NCBI GenBank assembly: GCA_963576725.1
Contig: OY755236.1
Coordinates: 71,952,379 to 72,016,378 of the forward strand
Source: Azorinus chamasolen
Taxonomy: Eukaryota > Mollusca > Bivalvia > Cardiida > Solecurtidae
DNA: 64,000 nt
Reading direction: 5' to 3'
A program made the position numbers and the translations under genes. The notes beneath the pieces were generated by a model, which was given only the letters and a program-made list of their open reading frames with translations, was not told the DNA's origin and searched no databases. This document shows positions 10,835 through 22,562 of this stretch, piece after piece (position 1 is the first letter of the stretch; each line of letters starts with the position of its first letter).

Positions 10835-11060
10835 TTAACCCTTTCCCTTTTCTACGTTTATTCCAAATTCCAATAGCTACTGAATATTCATGGACAAAAT
10901 AATTATAATGAAATATGGCAGGTAGAACATGGTAGGCATTTTAGAAAGTAAAGAAACAGATCTTTTAAATTCCATTAGCAAACAGAGCAGACCCTGATCT
11001 GGGTCTACTCTGTTTGCAAATGCATGAAAACATGTTTAATTATATGAAGGAAAGGGTTAA
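10835..11060 (+). mobile_element. MITE-A, apex deleted
   Basis: TTAACCCTTTCCCTTTTCTA opens it and GAAGGAAAGGGTTAA closes it. The hairpin collapses from GCAGACCCTGATC straight to TGGGTCTACTCTG, so the CTCCTNNAGGAG apex is absent. Confidence 0.85.
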
Positions 11061-11311
11061 CAATTTACTCAACATTAACCATCTGCTACATAAATAGTCC
11101 TACAGTAAAACCCTGGTAGTTCAAACACAAAAACAAGTATCAGTATCAGTCAGTATGACAGGTGCCAGCTTAATGCAGGGCAAAAATCATCTTGTTTTAA
11201 CAGCACTCCACTGTGTATATATATATATATTGCACCTGATGATCTGATGAAACGCGTCGCGCATTTTTAAGTTATTAATTAAAGATTTTAAAGCCATATA
11301 ACATTTAGTCT

Positions 11312-11317
<6 letters not shown>

Positions 11318-11399
<82 letters not shown>
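11318..11399. repeat. (TA)n microsatellite
   Basis: There are about 41 AT dinucleotides in an uninterrupted run. A shorter TA run lies at 11215-11230. Confidence 0.95.
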
Positions 11400-11402
<3 letters not shown>

Positions 11403-11671
11403 AAAAAATAACCACCTTCTCTTAATATCAAAATACAGGGAAATAAAAGTAAGATGCCTTTGTGCAACACAAGGTTCAAGTTTCAAACAGACAAACAGAC
11501 CAAATTTAGGTGGAGAGAACAATGGGAAATACATCAATCAAAATGAACCAATCAATATGACCAGATATTTACACTGCACCACTGAGTAACTGCAGCCAAC
11601 AAAAAATGGTCATCTGCTACAAGCTGTCGATTTTTAACTATTCTTCAAAAACATAAAGTGTTAAGACAGTT

Positions 11672-11887
11672 TTAACTCTTTCCATGTTCTATGTTTATTC
11701 CAAATTTCAATACCTATTGAGTATTCATGGCCAAATTAGTTATAATGAAATATGGAAGGTGGACCAATGTAGCCATGTTAGAAACAAAAGAAACAGATCT
11801 ATCAAGGGAGCCTATAGGAGCCATCTGATCTGGGTCTACTCTGTTTGCAAATGTGTGAAAAGGCGTTTAAATGAAGGAAAGGGCTAA
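11672..11887 (+). mobile_element. MITE-A, left hairpin arm deleted
   Basis: It starts TTAACTCTTTCCATGTTCTA and ends GGAAAGGGCTAA. The hairpin retains GGGAGCCTATAGGAGCC, then the right arm ATCTGATCTGGGTCTAC. Confidence 0.75.
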
Positions 11888-11999
11888 TGCAATGCCAAAT
11901 TGCTGAGTATCTCATCTGGATTAAAACTGTTTGGATAGATTATCAAAAATTTGTTTCTAAGGAGAAAAGAGCATTTTTTTCCCAGGCTATGGATATATA

Positions 12000-12349
12000 T
12001 TAACCCTTTCCCTCATATAAACGCTTTTTCATGCCTTTGCAAACAAAGTAGACCCAGATATAGACGGCTGCTGTAGGAGCCGTCTGATCAGGTCTGCTGT
12101 TTGTGTATGAAATTAAAATAGATCTGACTCTACAGTTTCTTCCAATACCAAAACCTGTGTACATGCCTGTAGGAGCTGTCTGATCAGGATCTGTTCTGTT
12201 TGCTTATGATAAAATATAGATACATGTATGATTCTAGTTTCTATCATAGCCAAACATGTGTGTGTCCATGTGCTATTATAATATTTATATCGAATTAATA
12301 CTCATGATGTAGTTTTTCTCACATGAATATCCATGGAGTAAATGGTTAA
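12000..12349 (-). mobile_element. MITE-D with duplicated internal segment
   Basis: TTAA lies at both ends. Two copies of the block from the hairpin right arm to ATATAGAT are present: one after GGCTGCTGTAGGAGCC, a second after CCTGTAGGAGCTGTCTGATC. This makes the element about 100 bp longer than usual. It is the first of three elements chained by single TTAAs. Confidence 0.75.
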
Positions 12350-12587
12350 CCCGTTACTCCACAAATACGCCTTTGCAAACAGAGTAGACCCAGATGAGAT
12401 GACTCCTGTACGAGCCGTCTGATCAGGGTCTGCTCTGTTTGCTTATAATATAATATAGACATGATTCTAGTTTCTGCCATTGCAAAAAAATCATGTGTTC
12501 ATGTGCTTATGTAACAAATTTATGAATTAATATTCATAATGTCATTGTTTCTAATTTTACATGAATATTCATGCAGGAAAAGGTTAA
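12346..12587 (-). mobile_element. MITE-D, middle of a three-element chain
   Basis: It opens on the closing TTAA of the previous element (12346-12349) and closes with GGAAAAGGTTAA at 12584-12587. The hairpin apex reads GACTCCTGTACGAGCC. Confidence 0.8.
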
Positions 12588-12714
12588 ACTTGTTATATGA
12601 TTTTGAATGACAAACTGTAAACCCTGATCAGAGAGCTCCTCTAGGATCCCTCTTATCTAGGTATACATTGTTGGCAAATAACAATGCATATGTCTCCCAG
12701 GTTGAAAGGGTTAA
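12584..12714 (+). mobile_element. MITE-E 3' half, end of chain
   Basis: It starts at the shared TTAA with AACTTGTTATATGATTTTGA, an internal part of E. Hairpin GAGCTCCTCTAGGATCCC follows, and it ends GGTTGAAAGGGTTAA. The D copy probably entered E at an internal TTAA, and the other half of E was then lost. Confidence 0.6.
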
Positions 12715-12781
12715 AGGTAGATTCCATTCCACAGGAGAGGATTAACCCCCCCCCCCCCGAGTCCTCTGATCTAAGACTACA

Positions 12782-13004
12782 TTAACCCTTTCCCTGTTCT
12801 ATGTTTATACCAAATTTCAATACTTACTGAATATTCATTAACAAATTAGTTATAAAGAAATATGGAAAGTGGAGCATTGTAGCAATTTTAGAAAGTAAAG
12901 AAACTAAATTATCAAATTTAATTAGTTCCTACAGGGGCCGTCTGATCTGGGTCTACTCTGTTTGCAAATGTGTGAAAACACACTTATATGAGGGAAAGGG
13001 TTAA
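12782..13004 (+). mobile_element. MITE-A, left hairpin arm deleted
   Basis: TTAACCCTTTCCCTGTTCTA opens it and GAGGGAAAGGGTTAA closes it. Only the right arm remains after TAGTTCCTACAGGGGCCGTC. A run of ten or more C lies just upstream at about 12747-12758. Confidence 0.85.
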
Positions 13005-13951
13005 AATACCAGTACATCCTGTATTCAAAGGGCTAAATTCTTTTTCCAGTTTTTACACTGCCACACCAATACAATTTCGAAATTTTGAATATCAGTTTTT
13101 CTTGGAAAAACAGTAAAGCTAAAGGCTATTGTCATACATGAAGTAAACCTGTAGAAAACATACTTTTTACTCTCCAAAAGAGGAGACCTGAAAAAATGTA
13201 TGACAGCTTTCAATAAAACCATTTGTGACAGTTTGGAGTTTTCAACAAAAGTGTGGTTCAGAAATAATCATGATGACAACTGCAATTGAAATTTTCCAAT
13301 GCCCAGATGACTACCGCAAATGAAAATGGTGGAGTTTAAATCCTGCAGAAACAAACAAATAAAATTTTGAGAAAATGTTTCAAATATGCAGATAGAGTTT
13401 TGTCTGAATGCAATCACGATTAGAAATTCAGCTGGCTTAAATTAATCTTTAGACTGCTATTGGCAAATCCGTTACCATTGCAAACTAGAACTGTAAGCCA
13501 AAGGCTAACGAATACCCCCCACCTGGCTGCTTGTCAGAACATCTATATCAATCTGAACATAAGTATGTACAGAAACATGAAGAGATTTAAAAACAATACA
13601 TGCCCCAACTCAATTTATGCAATAAAAAAGACGTTCAGCAATAAAGAAAAATGAAGAATAATTGAGAATTCAGAGAAATAAGATCCTTTCATGAGGTTTT
13701 ATCCACAAAACATATTTTTCTCATATTCTAAGTAATAAGTTATATGTGAGCATTGAAAGCAATGCCATAGTCCCTAACCGGTTGAACTCTGTCACAATTT
13801 AACGAAAAGCACTTGTGTGCTGCACATTCATATTGTAAGAACCTGTATATCATACTTATTGATTCAAAATATATATCACTTCTAAAATGTACTATTCAAT
13901 CCAAGATCAATCACAAACATAAATAAAGCAACTTTTACCAAATATTGTCAA
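13005..13951. other. Unassigned intron DNA
   Basis: This is AT-rich sequence without recognised repeats or supported exons. Short open frames here have no splice signals or coding character. Confidence 0.4.
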
Positions 13952-16110
13952 GATCCTATTCAACACAAAAACTATAGTCATCTTCTTCTGATGATACTAA
14001 GCATACATGTATGCCCTTAGTATGAAACCAATGTGTGATGTACTGTTTGAGTAATCGTGTCACATCAAAAGTGTTGACAAAAGTTGATGGCATTTTTGAT
14101 GAATCAAGGGCAGACAACTCTAGACATAGTGATCCTATTCAACCCAAAAACTATAGTCATCTTCCTCTGATGATACTAAGCATGTGCCCTTAGTATGAAA
14201 CCAATGTGTGATGTACTGTTTGAGTAATCGTGTCACATCAAAAGTGTTGACAAAAGTTGATGGCATTTTTGATGAATCAAGGGCAGACAACTCTAGACAC
14301 AGTGACCCTATTCAACCCAAAAACTATAGTCATCTTCTTCTGATGATACTAAGCATATGCCCTTAGTATGAAACCAATGTGTGATGTACTGTTTGAGTAA
14401 TCGTGTCACATCAAAAGTGTTGACAAAAGTTGATGGCATTTTTGATGAATCAAGGGCAGACAACTCTAGACATAGTGATCCTATTCAACCCAAAAACTAT
14501 AGTCATCTTCCTCTGATGATACTAAGCATGTGCCCTTAGTATGAAACCAATGCGTGATGTACTGTGTGAGTAATCGTGTCACATCAAAAGTGTTGACAAA
14601 AGTTGATGGCATTTTTGATGAATCAAGGGCAGACAACTCTAGACATAGTGATCCTATTCAACCCAAAAACTATAGTCATCTTCCTCTGATGATACTAAGC
14701 ATATGCCCTTAGTATGAAACCAATGCGTGATGTACTGTGTGAGTAATCGTGTCACATCAAAAGTGTTGACAAAAGTTGATGGCATTTTTGATGAATCAAG
14801 GGCAGACAACTCTAGACATAGTGATCCTATTCAACCCAAAAACTATAGTCATCTTCCTCTGATGATACTAAGCATGTGCCCTTAGTATGAAACCAATGCG
14901 TGATGTACTGTGTGAGTAATCGTGTCACATCAAAAGTGTTGACAAAAGTTGATGGCATTTTTGATGAATCAAGGGCAGACAACTCTAGACATAGTGATCC
15001 TATTCAACCCAAAAACTATAGTCATCTTCCTCTGATGATACTAAGCATATGCCCTTAGTATGAAACCAATGCGTGATGTACTGTGTGAGTAATCGTGTCA
15101 CATCAAAAGTGTTGACAAAAGTTGATGGCATTTTTGATGAATCAAGGGCAGACAACTCTAGACATAGTGATCCTATTCAACCCAAAAACTATAGTCATCT
15201 TCCTCTGATGATACTAAGCATGTGCCCTTAGTATGAAACCAATGCGTGATGTACTGTGTGAGTAATCGTGTCACATCAAAAGTGTTGACAAAAGTTGATG
15301 GCATTTTTGATGAATCAAGGGCAGACAACTCTAGACATAGTGATCCTATTCAACCCAAAAACTATAGTCATCTTCCTCTGATGATACTAAGCATATGCCC
15401 TTAGTATGAAACCAATGCGTGATGTACTGTGTGAGTAATCGTGTCACATCAAAAGTGTTGACAAAAGTTGATGGCATTTTTGATGAATCAAGGGCAGACA
15501 ACTCTAGACATAGTGATCCTATTCAACCCAAAAACTATAGTCATCTTCCTCTGATGATACTAAGCATGTGCCCTTAGTATGAAACCAATGCGTGATGTAC
15601 TGTGTGAGTAATCGTGTCACATCAAAAGTGTTGACAAAAGTTGATGGCATTTTTGATGAATCAAGGGCAGACAACTCTAGACATAGTGATCCTATTCAAC
15701 CCAAAAACTATAGTCATCTTCCTCTGATGATACTAAGCATATGCCCTTAGTATGAAACCAATGCGTGATGTACTGTGTGAGTAATCGTGTCACATCAAAA
15801 GTGTTGACAAAAGTTGATGGCATTTTTGATGAATCAAGGGCAGACAACTCTAGACATAGTGATCCTATTCAACCCAAAAACTATAGTCATCTTCTTCTGA
15901 TGATACTAAGCATACATGTATGCCCTTAGTATGAAACCAATGTATGATGTACTGTTTGAGTAATTGTGTCACATTAAAAGTGTTGACAAAAAATGATGGC
16001 ATTTTTGATGAATCAAGGGCAAACAACTCTAGACATATGTGTGAAGTTCTGTTTGAGTTATCATGTCATATCAAAAGTGTTGACAGATGGACGGACGGAC
16101 AGAAAATGTG
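13952..16110 (+). repeat. 173-bp satellite array, pearl/HINE-like, with dimeric order
   Basis: Units start at GATCCTATTCAACCC near 13952, 14131, 14304, 14477, 14650, 14823, 14996, 15169, 15342, 15515, 15688 and 15861. The period is 173 bp except the first (179), and the last unit is diverged. From 14131 to 15860, CATGTG and CATATG variants alternate strictly, giving a 346-bp dimer repeated five times. The array ends in GATGGACGGACGGACAG and the hairpin GGGCTCCTGCATTTTCAATG..GGGCCC at about 16116-16148. It therefore looks like the core of a Helentron-like element, amplified. Confidence 0.95.
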
Positions 16111-16149
16111 ATTACTATAGGGCTCCTGCATTTTCAATGCAGGGCCCTA

Positions 16150-16408
16150 ATTAAAGTATCCTCTTATAAACACCATTTCCTGCCTTTGTAAATAGAGTAG
16201 AACATAACGGACAGTTCCAACAGGAGCTGTCTGATCAGTGTCTGCTTTTTTTTTTTGCTTTTGAAATTATAATTAACCCCTACTATACAGTTTCTATCAA
16301 TACCAAACATTCATGGGAACATAATTATGTTATTATTAAAATTCAGCTAATAAATATTCTTGATATAATTATTTCATACATGAATAAATCAGCTGGGAAA
16401 GGATTTAT
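16150..16408 (-). mobile_element. MITE-D, degenerate
   Basis: It contains CTTATAAACACCATTTCCTG, a hairpin scrap CAGTTCCAACAGGAGCTG and ATTCAGCTAATAAATATT. The terminal TTAAs have decayed. Confidence 0.5.
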
Positions 16409-16812
16409 TTTTCATACATGTTTGACACAATAATGAATAAAAAATCTCAAAAGCTGTCTCAAATAAGAATCATTGATAACAGGTTCAAGGTAATTGTTAA
16501 GATTTTTCCCCACTGAAGAAGTAATTGGACAAGAAATTAATTTCATCAAATTGCATTTCTAGGAATAACATCAAATAAAGTTGTATGACTGATGACTGCA
16601 ATTAATTAATTTTTTTCCAAAACATTAATCCGAGTTAAACTGGATTTAGAAAGTTCATGCGGAAGTTTTTCATTAAATATTGTTCTTTTGTCCATCTGAC
16701 TCTGCAATCCTCTGATCAGTTCAGATGATATCTTATCTGACAAAGCAGCTGATCCCAGGTCAGGGTGGTAAATGAGAGAGAAATAAAAAGGTTGAGATGA
16801 AAAACTAGCTAT
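16409..16812. other. Unassigned intron DNA
   Basis: No gene or repeat is recognised. Confidence 0.35.
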
Positions 16813-18105
16813 TTAACCCTTTCAATGCTGAATTTTTAGACTGGAATAGCCCATCAATGTCTATCTAGAGCTTGTTTTTAAGAAAAACAAGTCTCCCACC
16901 TGCTCCTGTCTCAAAAATGATTGGATGTTTCCCAATTATTATTTTTGTGGAAATTTATTTTTGTGGAAATTTATGAAGTTTTATATCATTTGCTTTATAA
17001 TGAAGTTATGATAAGCTCTACAAATGCCAAAATGAATAAAATATGTAATTCTTACATAAGTCATTGATGAATTCAATGAAAACCAATATAAATTCTGGAT
17101 GATATATCTACAAACATGAAATATGCAAACACAAAATCTGAGGTTGAAACAGAAAGCACTTTAACCAGATTAAAATAAATACCTTTGAAGGCTGGACATG
17201 AAATCAAAGGTTGAAATGTTGAAATAACTTGAGTTACTGAACTTGACCAGAACCATAACCCTGACATGCCTTTTACAATAAGTGTGTTTACTGACATGCC
17301 TTCTACAATAAGGGTTTTTTCTAACTTGACAAAGAAAATAAACTCACAAATATTTTCAGTACATTGGGTGAAGATCTGGTGAAAACTATTGGAGTTAGGT
17401 AGCGGCAAGGCTAAAATAGGCATTTCTTATTATTTTCAAGGGGCATTATCCTGATTTAGCTGCTTATCTAACTTGACCAAGACATTATGGCCAATACCAT
17501 TTTTATGAAGTTTGTTGAGATTGGATGAGGACGTTTTGATTTAGAGAGCAGACAAAGCTAAAAAAGCCCAGTTTTCAACAATTCAAGGGCCGTAATTCTG
17601 AAGTACCTGTTCCAATATTGCTACTTATTCAAATTAAATATTATAACCAGAAACATTTTCATAAGGTTCGGTGATGATTAGATGAGGACAAGAGAGGACA
17701 AGGCTAAAAAGGCGAATTTCGTATTATTAAAGGGCCATAATTCTAAACTGCCTAGTTCAATCTTGCTGGTTATTGTACCTGGCCTAGATATTATAGCCAA
17801 AAACATTTTTATAAGGTTTGGTGAAGAGTGGATGAAAGGTTTTTGACTTAGAGAGCGGACAAGGCTAAAAAGGCCAAATTTGGATAAATCAAGGGCCATA
17901 ACTCTGAAGTTCGTGATACAAACGGACAGACAGAAAGGAGTGAATAAAAATATATCTCCCACACCACTATGTGCTGGGTGAACTATAGAGTTCATTAAGT
18001 ATGAAAAGCTAAAACTTGTTAGGATTTTGAATGACAAACAGTGAAGACTCTGATCTGGGTCTACGCTGTTTACAGTGCATGTGTGTCCTGCATTCAAATG
18101 GTTAA
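16813..18105 (+). mobile_element. MITE-E split by a HINE
   Basis: The left part, TTAACCCTTTCAATGCTGAA to CATCAATGTCTATCTA (16813-16867), continues after the insert as CTATAGAGTTCATTAAGTAT up to TTAA at 18102-18105. The hairpin left arm is deleted. Confidence 0.75.
16868..17988 (+). mobile_element. HINE inserted into MITE-E
   Basis: It starts GAGCTTGTTTTTAAGAAAAA, with TCTCCCACC near the 5' end, and ends TCTCCCACACCACTATGTGC..GGGTG after ACGGACAGACAG. The cores, of about 100-130 bp, contain GGACAAGGCTAAAAAGG and AAGGGCCATAATTCT. The 17468-17880 part is nearly identical to 24144-24545. Confidence 0.65.
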
Positions 18106-18409
18106 ATAATACATGTCCACTGTTTCACTTTTCAAAGAACAATTTTCTTGTGATAGTGATGGTATTAAGCAGTTTGAATCTTAATGAGATCCCAATCACA
18201 TAGGGATAGGGTTTCATTTGGACCGGAGCTAATTGCAAAGGTTATAAAGTTTTTTGTCAGTCTTCAATCAAAAATTGACAGAAAAAGAACAAACTTCAAC
18301 TTTCAGTACTCTACCGGCAAATTTGTTAGAACTTTTGCAAAGAGTTTGGATATGGCTGAGAAACATTAGACGTTCTGACATTAAGGTTTTTGAGAGAACA
18401 AAATTGAAG

Positions 18410-19727
18410 AACAAGAGGGCCAAGATGGCCCTTAATCGCTCACCTCATTACCATAGATTTAAGTGTTGCTGGGTAGCCCATGGGTAGGGCTAATATTGAC
18501 TAATATTGACTTTAGGGACAATATTTGAACAATGTTGATAGTGGATCATGAGCAGTGGTTCTGCAGAACAAGATTTTCAAAGATTTAGTATATTGATTTT
18601 ATCAAGACAATGATTCTGACCAATGAAGATTGGGCTAAAAATGTGCCATCTAGAGTAATTTTTCTAAGATTTGACCTAGTGACCTACTTTTTATTCCCAC
18701 CCAACCCATAATCACACTCAACCTTGATATCACCAAGAAAAACACTCTGAGCAAGTTTGAGGAAGACTGGGCTAAAAATGTGGCCACTGGAGTGTAAACT
18801 AGATTTTTCTAAGATATGACCCAGTGACCTACTTTTTGACCTCACATAACCCACTTTCAAACCTGTCCAAGATTTTATTAGGACAATCATTCTGACCAAT
18901 TTTCATGAAGATTTGGCTATAAATGTGACCTCTAGAGTGTTCACAAGGTTTTCCTACTATTTGACCTAGTGACCTAGCTTTTCAAACACGTTTTGAGACT
19001 TTATCAAGACAATCATTATGACTAAGTTTCATGAAGATTGGACAAAAAAATGTGACCACTAGAGTGTTCACAAGGTTTTTCTACTGTTTGATCTAGTGAC
19101 CTAGTTTTAACCCCACTTGACCCACTTTAAACTCGTCCTAGATTTTATCAAGACATTCATTCTGACAAAGTTTCATGAAGATTGGACTAAAATTGTGACC
19201 ACTAGAGTGTTCACAAGGTTTTTCTACTGTTTGACCTAGTGACCTAGTTTTTTACCCTGCGTAATCCACTTTTCAAACTCCTCCGAGATTTATCAAGACA
19301 ATCATTCTGACCAAGTTTCATGAAAATTGGGCTAAAAATGTGACTACTAGAGTGTTCACAAGGTTTTTCTACTGTTTGACCTAGTGACCTAGTTTTCAAC
19401 CCAACTTGACCAACTTTCGAACTCGTCCGATATTTTATCAAGACATTCGTTCTAACCAAGTTTCATGAAGATTGCACTAAAATTGTGACTACTAGAGTGT
19501 TCACAAGGTTTTTCTACTGTTTGACCTAGTGACCTAGTTTTCAACTCCAATTGACCTACTTTCGAACTCGTCCGATATTTTATCAAGACATTCGTTCTGA
19601 CCAAGTTTCATGAAGATTGGACTACAATTGTGACCACTAGAGTGTTCACAAGCAAATTGTTGACGACGGACGACGGACATTCAAGTCTCCCAAAAGCTCA
19701 CCCTGAGCTTTGCTCAGGTGAGCTAAA
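18410..19727 (+). mobile_element. HINE with about eight 144-bp cores
   Basis: The 5' hairpin is GAGGGCCAAGATGGCCCTTA. Cores recur at about 18616, 18747, 18891, 19018, 19163, 19308, 19452 and 19596, marked by CAAGTTTCATGAAGATTGG, TTGACCTAGTGACCTAG and ACTAGAGTGTTCACAAGG. The tail is GACGACGGACGACGGACA, then hairpin AGCTCACCCTGAGC..AGGTGAGCT. The last cores are the most alike. Confidence 0.75.
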
Positions 19728-19742
19728 AATGTATCAGTAACC

Positions 19743-19841
19743 TTTATAACTAACCTTTTACTACATAGATACACCTTTTTTGGCTTTTGCAAAAAGAGTA
19801 GAAAGAGCATGAAAGAGTGTTTGTATTAAGAAAAGGGTTAA
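19743..19841 (-). mobile_element. Internally deleted TTAA MITE (A/D type)
   Basis: It runs from CTAACCTTTTACTACATAGA to AAGAAAAGGGTTAA, about 99 bp. The centre, including the hairpin, is missing. Confidence 0.5.
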
Positions 19842-20068
19842 CTCGTTCCTCCATAAATACGCCTTTCTACATCTCTGTAATAGTCACTTCTTTAAACCAT
19901 TATGATAAATAGAGCATTTGTTCCTATAGGAGCAAAATTTTATGCTCTATTTATCACAATGGTTTCAAACTACAAAATTCTAAAAAATTCCTTTTCTATA
20001 GTTATTGCTCCTTTTTGTTAGATTTATTCAAAGTGGTTTGGTTTAAAGATAGCCTATGAGGAAACAAG
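19838..20068 (-). mobile_element. MITE-B sharing TTAA with the previous element
   Basis: It opens TTAACTCGTTCCTCCATAAA at the shared TTAA. Hairpin apex TTCCTATAGGAGC is followed by an extra AAAATTTT-type insertion in the right arm. It fades out at GCCTATGAGGAAACA. Confidence 0.75.
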
Positions 20069-20154
20069 CTGCCAACTATCTTAACCTTTATCCAGCTGAA
20101 CAAACTGACAACAGCCAGGAGTAATGGTTACTGAATTCTGATTGTTTCAAGCTT

Positions 20155-20375
20155 CTAACCCTTTCCCTGTTGCATATTCATATTTGAATTCATAATAACA
20201 TCATGAATATCTATTAGCCATATTTTTATAATTGGCATAATATGGACACATTAATGTTTAGTATTGGTAGAAACCAAAGAGTCAGATCTTCAGCCGTACA
20301 GAGCAGAGCCGTCAGATCTGGGTCTACTTTATTAGCAAATGCATGAAAAGGTGTTTGTATGAAGGAAAGGGTTAA
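20155..20375 (+). mobile_element. MITE-A, diverged, hairpin reduced
   Basis: CTAACCCTTTCCCTGTTGCA opens it and GAAGGAAAGGGTTAA closes it. Little of the left hairpin arm is left (AGAGCAGAGCCGTCAGATCT). Confidence 0.7.
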
Positions 20376-20568
20376 GAAAGTACTAATCAAGTGTTAAAGA
20401 GTTTGGATCCTGATTTAGACACCAAGTTACTCAGCTTCTCATCAAGATCCAAGCAATTCGCAAACGTTTCACACTGATTAGCAGAGGCAAAGCTTATAGA
20501 TCAACAATTTAGACTTTTTTGAAAGGTCACTTTAGAGAGACTTCACTCTAGACCTTTTATATACTTAC

Positions 20569-20630
20569 ATGTCTAAAGACTTGGAGAACTTCATTCTTGG
20601 TTTGGTGACAGCCTTCCGCAGATATTCAAC
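20569..20630 (-). CDS. Exon 3 of unrecognised minus-strand gene
   Basis: Read on the minus strand, acceptor CTATTTTAG precedes GTTGAATATCTGCGGAAG and donor GTAAGTAT follows. It is 62 nt, entering in phase 0 and leaving in phase 2. It encodes VEYLRKAVTKPRMKFSKSLD plus AT, which exon 4 completes as Ile. The peptide is basic; KFSKSLD echoes the R/K-x-K/R-S-hydrophobic-D/H motifs in exon 1. It sits in a small non-repeat island between a MITE-A and a HINE, the pattern expected of a selected exon. Confidence 0.78.
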
Positions 20631-20665
20631 CTAAAATAGACACTTGCAGTGTTAAACTGTTCTTC

Positions 20666-21267
20666 AACAAGAGGGCCATGATGGCCCTGATATCGCTCAC
20701 CAGACAATAAGGGGCGAATATTCTTCACTATATATTCCAATAGAAAACTGGCCACCCCTGGCACAGAGCCAATTTTGACCCCAGGGGCATAATTTATATA
20801 ACTATTGTAGAGAGCCTGAACATGATGCTATGGGCCAAATATGAAAGCTGAGAACCTTCCAGTTTCAGAGGAGATGATTTTCAAAGTTTTCACTATAATT
20901 ATGTTTCTATTGAAAACTGGCCACCCCTGGGGCGGGCCAATTTGGACCCTAGGAGTATAATTTATATAAATTTTGTAGAGGACCTACAGATGATGCTATT
21001 TGTCAAATATGAAAGCTGAAAACCTTCCAGTTTCAGGAGAACATCTTCAAAGTTTTCACTGTATGTTTCTTTTAAAAACTGAACACCCCTGGGGCAGGGC
21101 CAATTTGACTCGGGGGTATAATTTATATAACTTTTGTAGAGGACCTACAGATGATGCTAAGTGCCAAAGATGAAATCTGACAACCTTGTAGATTCAGAGG
21201 AGAAGATTTTCAAAGACATCAGGCTATTACAAAAGCTCACCCTAGGCACTTTGTGCTCTGATGAGCT
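20666..21267 (+). mobile_element. HINE with about three 170-bp cores
   Basis: The 5' hairpin is GAGGGCCATGATGGCCCTGA with CGCTCACC. The cores contain AACTGGCCACCCCTGG, AACCTTCCAGTTTCAG and ATAATTTATATAA. The 3' hairpin is AGCTCACCCTAGGCA..TGATGAGCTAA. It abuts the next HINE with no spacer. Confidence 0.7.
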
Positions 21268-21581
21268 AACAAGAGCACCGCGAGACGGGGCAATATACGC
21301 CCGAAGGCTGTTCTATAAAATTATGTTGAAAAATAAAGGAGGAGTTAGTTGCACAAGAAATTGCTACCCGAAACTATCAAAGGGCAATAACTCCAGAATG
21401 AAAAATGATATGAGAGTTATCTCACTGATATGCACAACTACACATCAGTATCTATCATTCCTGAAAGTTTGAAGAAATTATGTTGAAAAATAAAGGAGTT
21501 AGTGCACAAGAAATTGCTAACGGACGGACGGACGGACGGACGACATGCGCCATACCATAATACGTCCCTTCGGGCGTATAA
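21268..21581 (+). mobile_element. HINE, CGGGCGTATA type
   Basis: It starts AACAAGAGCACCGCGAGACG, with TATACGCCCGAAGG near the 5' end. It ends (ACGG)n, then GTCCCTTCGGGCGTATAAC. ATACGCCCGAAGG and CTTCGGGCGTAT are complementary, so the two ends form an inverted repeat. Confidence 0.7.
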
Positions 21582-21619
21582 CAATTTGCCCGTTCAATAT
21601 TCAGAATTAAAGGTAATGA

Positions 21620-22119
21620 TGTAGGTCTAGTTAGCTACAGCCAGGACACAAAATTTGCTAACGCTCTATTTGTGACCTTGACCTTGAAAGTTCACAATTG
21701 GGTTTTGTATGCAACACACCTTCAAGTGATACTGAAGCCCTATTTGTGACCTTGACCTTGAAAGTTCACAATTGGGTTTTGTACGCGACACACCTTCAAG
21801 TGATACTGAACATATGTGTGAAAGAATTTTGAAAATCGGAGAAAAAATGAGTAAGTTATAGCCAGGACACGAATTTGCTAACGGACGGACAGAATTGCTA
21901 ACGCCCTATTTGTGACCTTGACCTTGAAAGTTCACCATTGGGTTTTGTACGCGACACACCTTCAAGTGATACTGAACATATGTGTGAAAGAATTTTGAAA
22001 ATTGGTGAAAAGATGAGTAAGTTTTACCAAGGACACGAAAATTGCTAACAGACGGACACCCAGCCAGACGGCCAGACTATGGAGACCATAACATAATACG
22101 ACCCTTCGGGCGTATAAAA
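21620..22119 (+). mobile_element. HINE, CGGGCGTATA type with tandem cores
   Basis: Three or so cores share TTTGTGACCTTGACCTTGAA, TTCACAATTGGGTTTTGTA and ACACACCTTCAAGTGATACT. The tail is CGGACACCCAGCCAGACGG, then CGACCCTTCGGGCGTATAAA. The 5' end is unclear. Confidence 0.65.
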
Positions 22120-22329
22120 AGCCAGTAACTACTCACATCTAATCTTTCCTCTCCATCTGTTTGTAATGCTGAACAATTCAATCTGGCACCATTTTGATAA
22201 TTTGAAGTTAGACTAACATGGAGGAACTGTTTGATCTGAGTCGGTACTACTTGCCTAAGTCTGAATACTTAGGGTAATCAGGGTACGTGGACAGTTTAAT
22301 GTATCTGCTTTAGAAAAGTCTCCACTTTT

Positions 22330-22562
22330 TACCCTTTACTCAATGAATATTCATGTATGAAATAATTACATTGTGAAAATTAATGAACTTAATTTTTATA
22401 ATAGCACAAAGACACGGGAATTTTCAGCCGTGGCACAAATTGTACTATCATATCTACATCATTTCATAAGCAAACAGAGCAGATCCTGATCAGATGGCTC
22501 ATACAGGAACCGTCTGATCTGGGTCTACTCTGTTTGCAAAGGTGTAGAAAGGGTCAGCCCTT
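22330..22562 (+). mobile_element. MITE-D, ends decayed
   Basis: ACCCTTTACTCAATGAATAT opens it. The hairpin reads GATGGCTCATACAGGAACCG. It ends in a degraded GTGTAGAAAGGGTCAG. Confidence 0.6.

Noticed and set aside
11187..11537. 116-residue minus-strand frame
   Set aside because: Its core is the translated (TA)n microsatellite.
13952..16110. CRISPR-like array
   Set aside because: Units are 173 bp of contiguous repeat without unique spacers, and the sequence is clearly eukaryotic.
22137..22168. 32-nt minus-strand microexon with acceptor GTTCAG and donor GTGAGT
   Set aside because: It lies between two phase-0 junctions, is not a multiple of three, has a stop in the required frame, and its surroundings recur near 48560.
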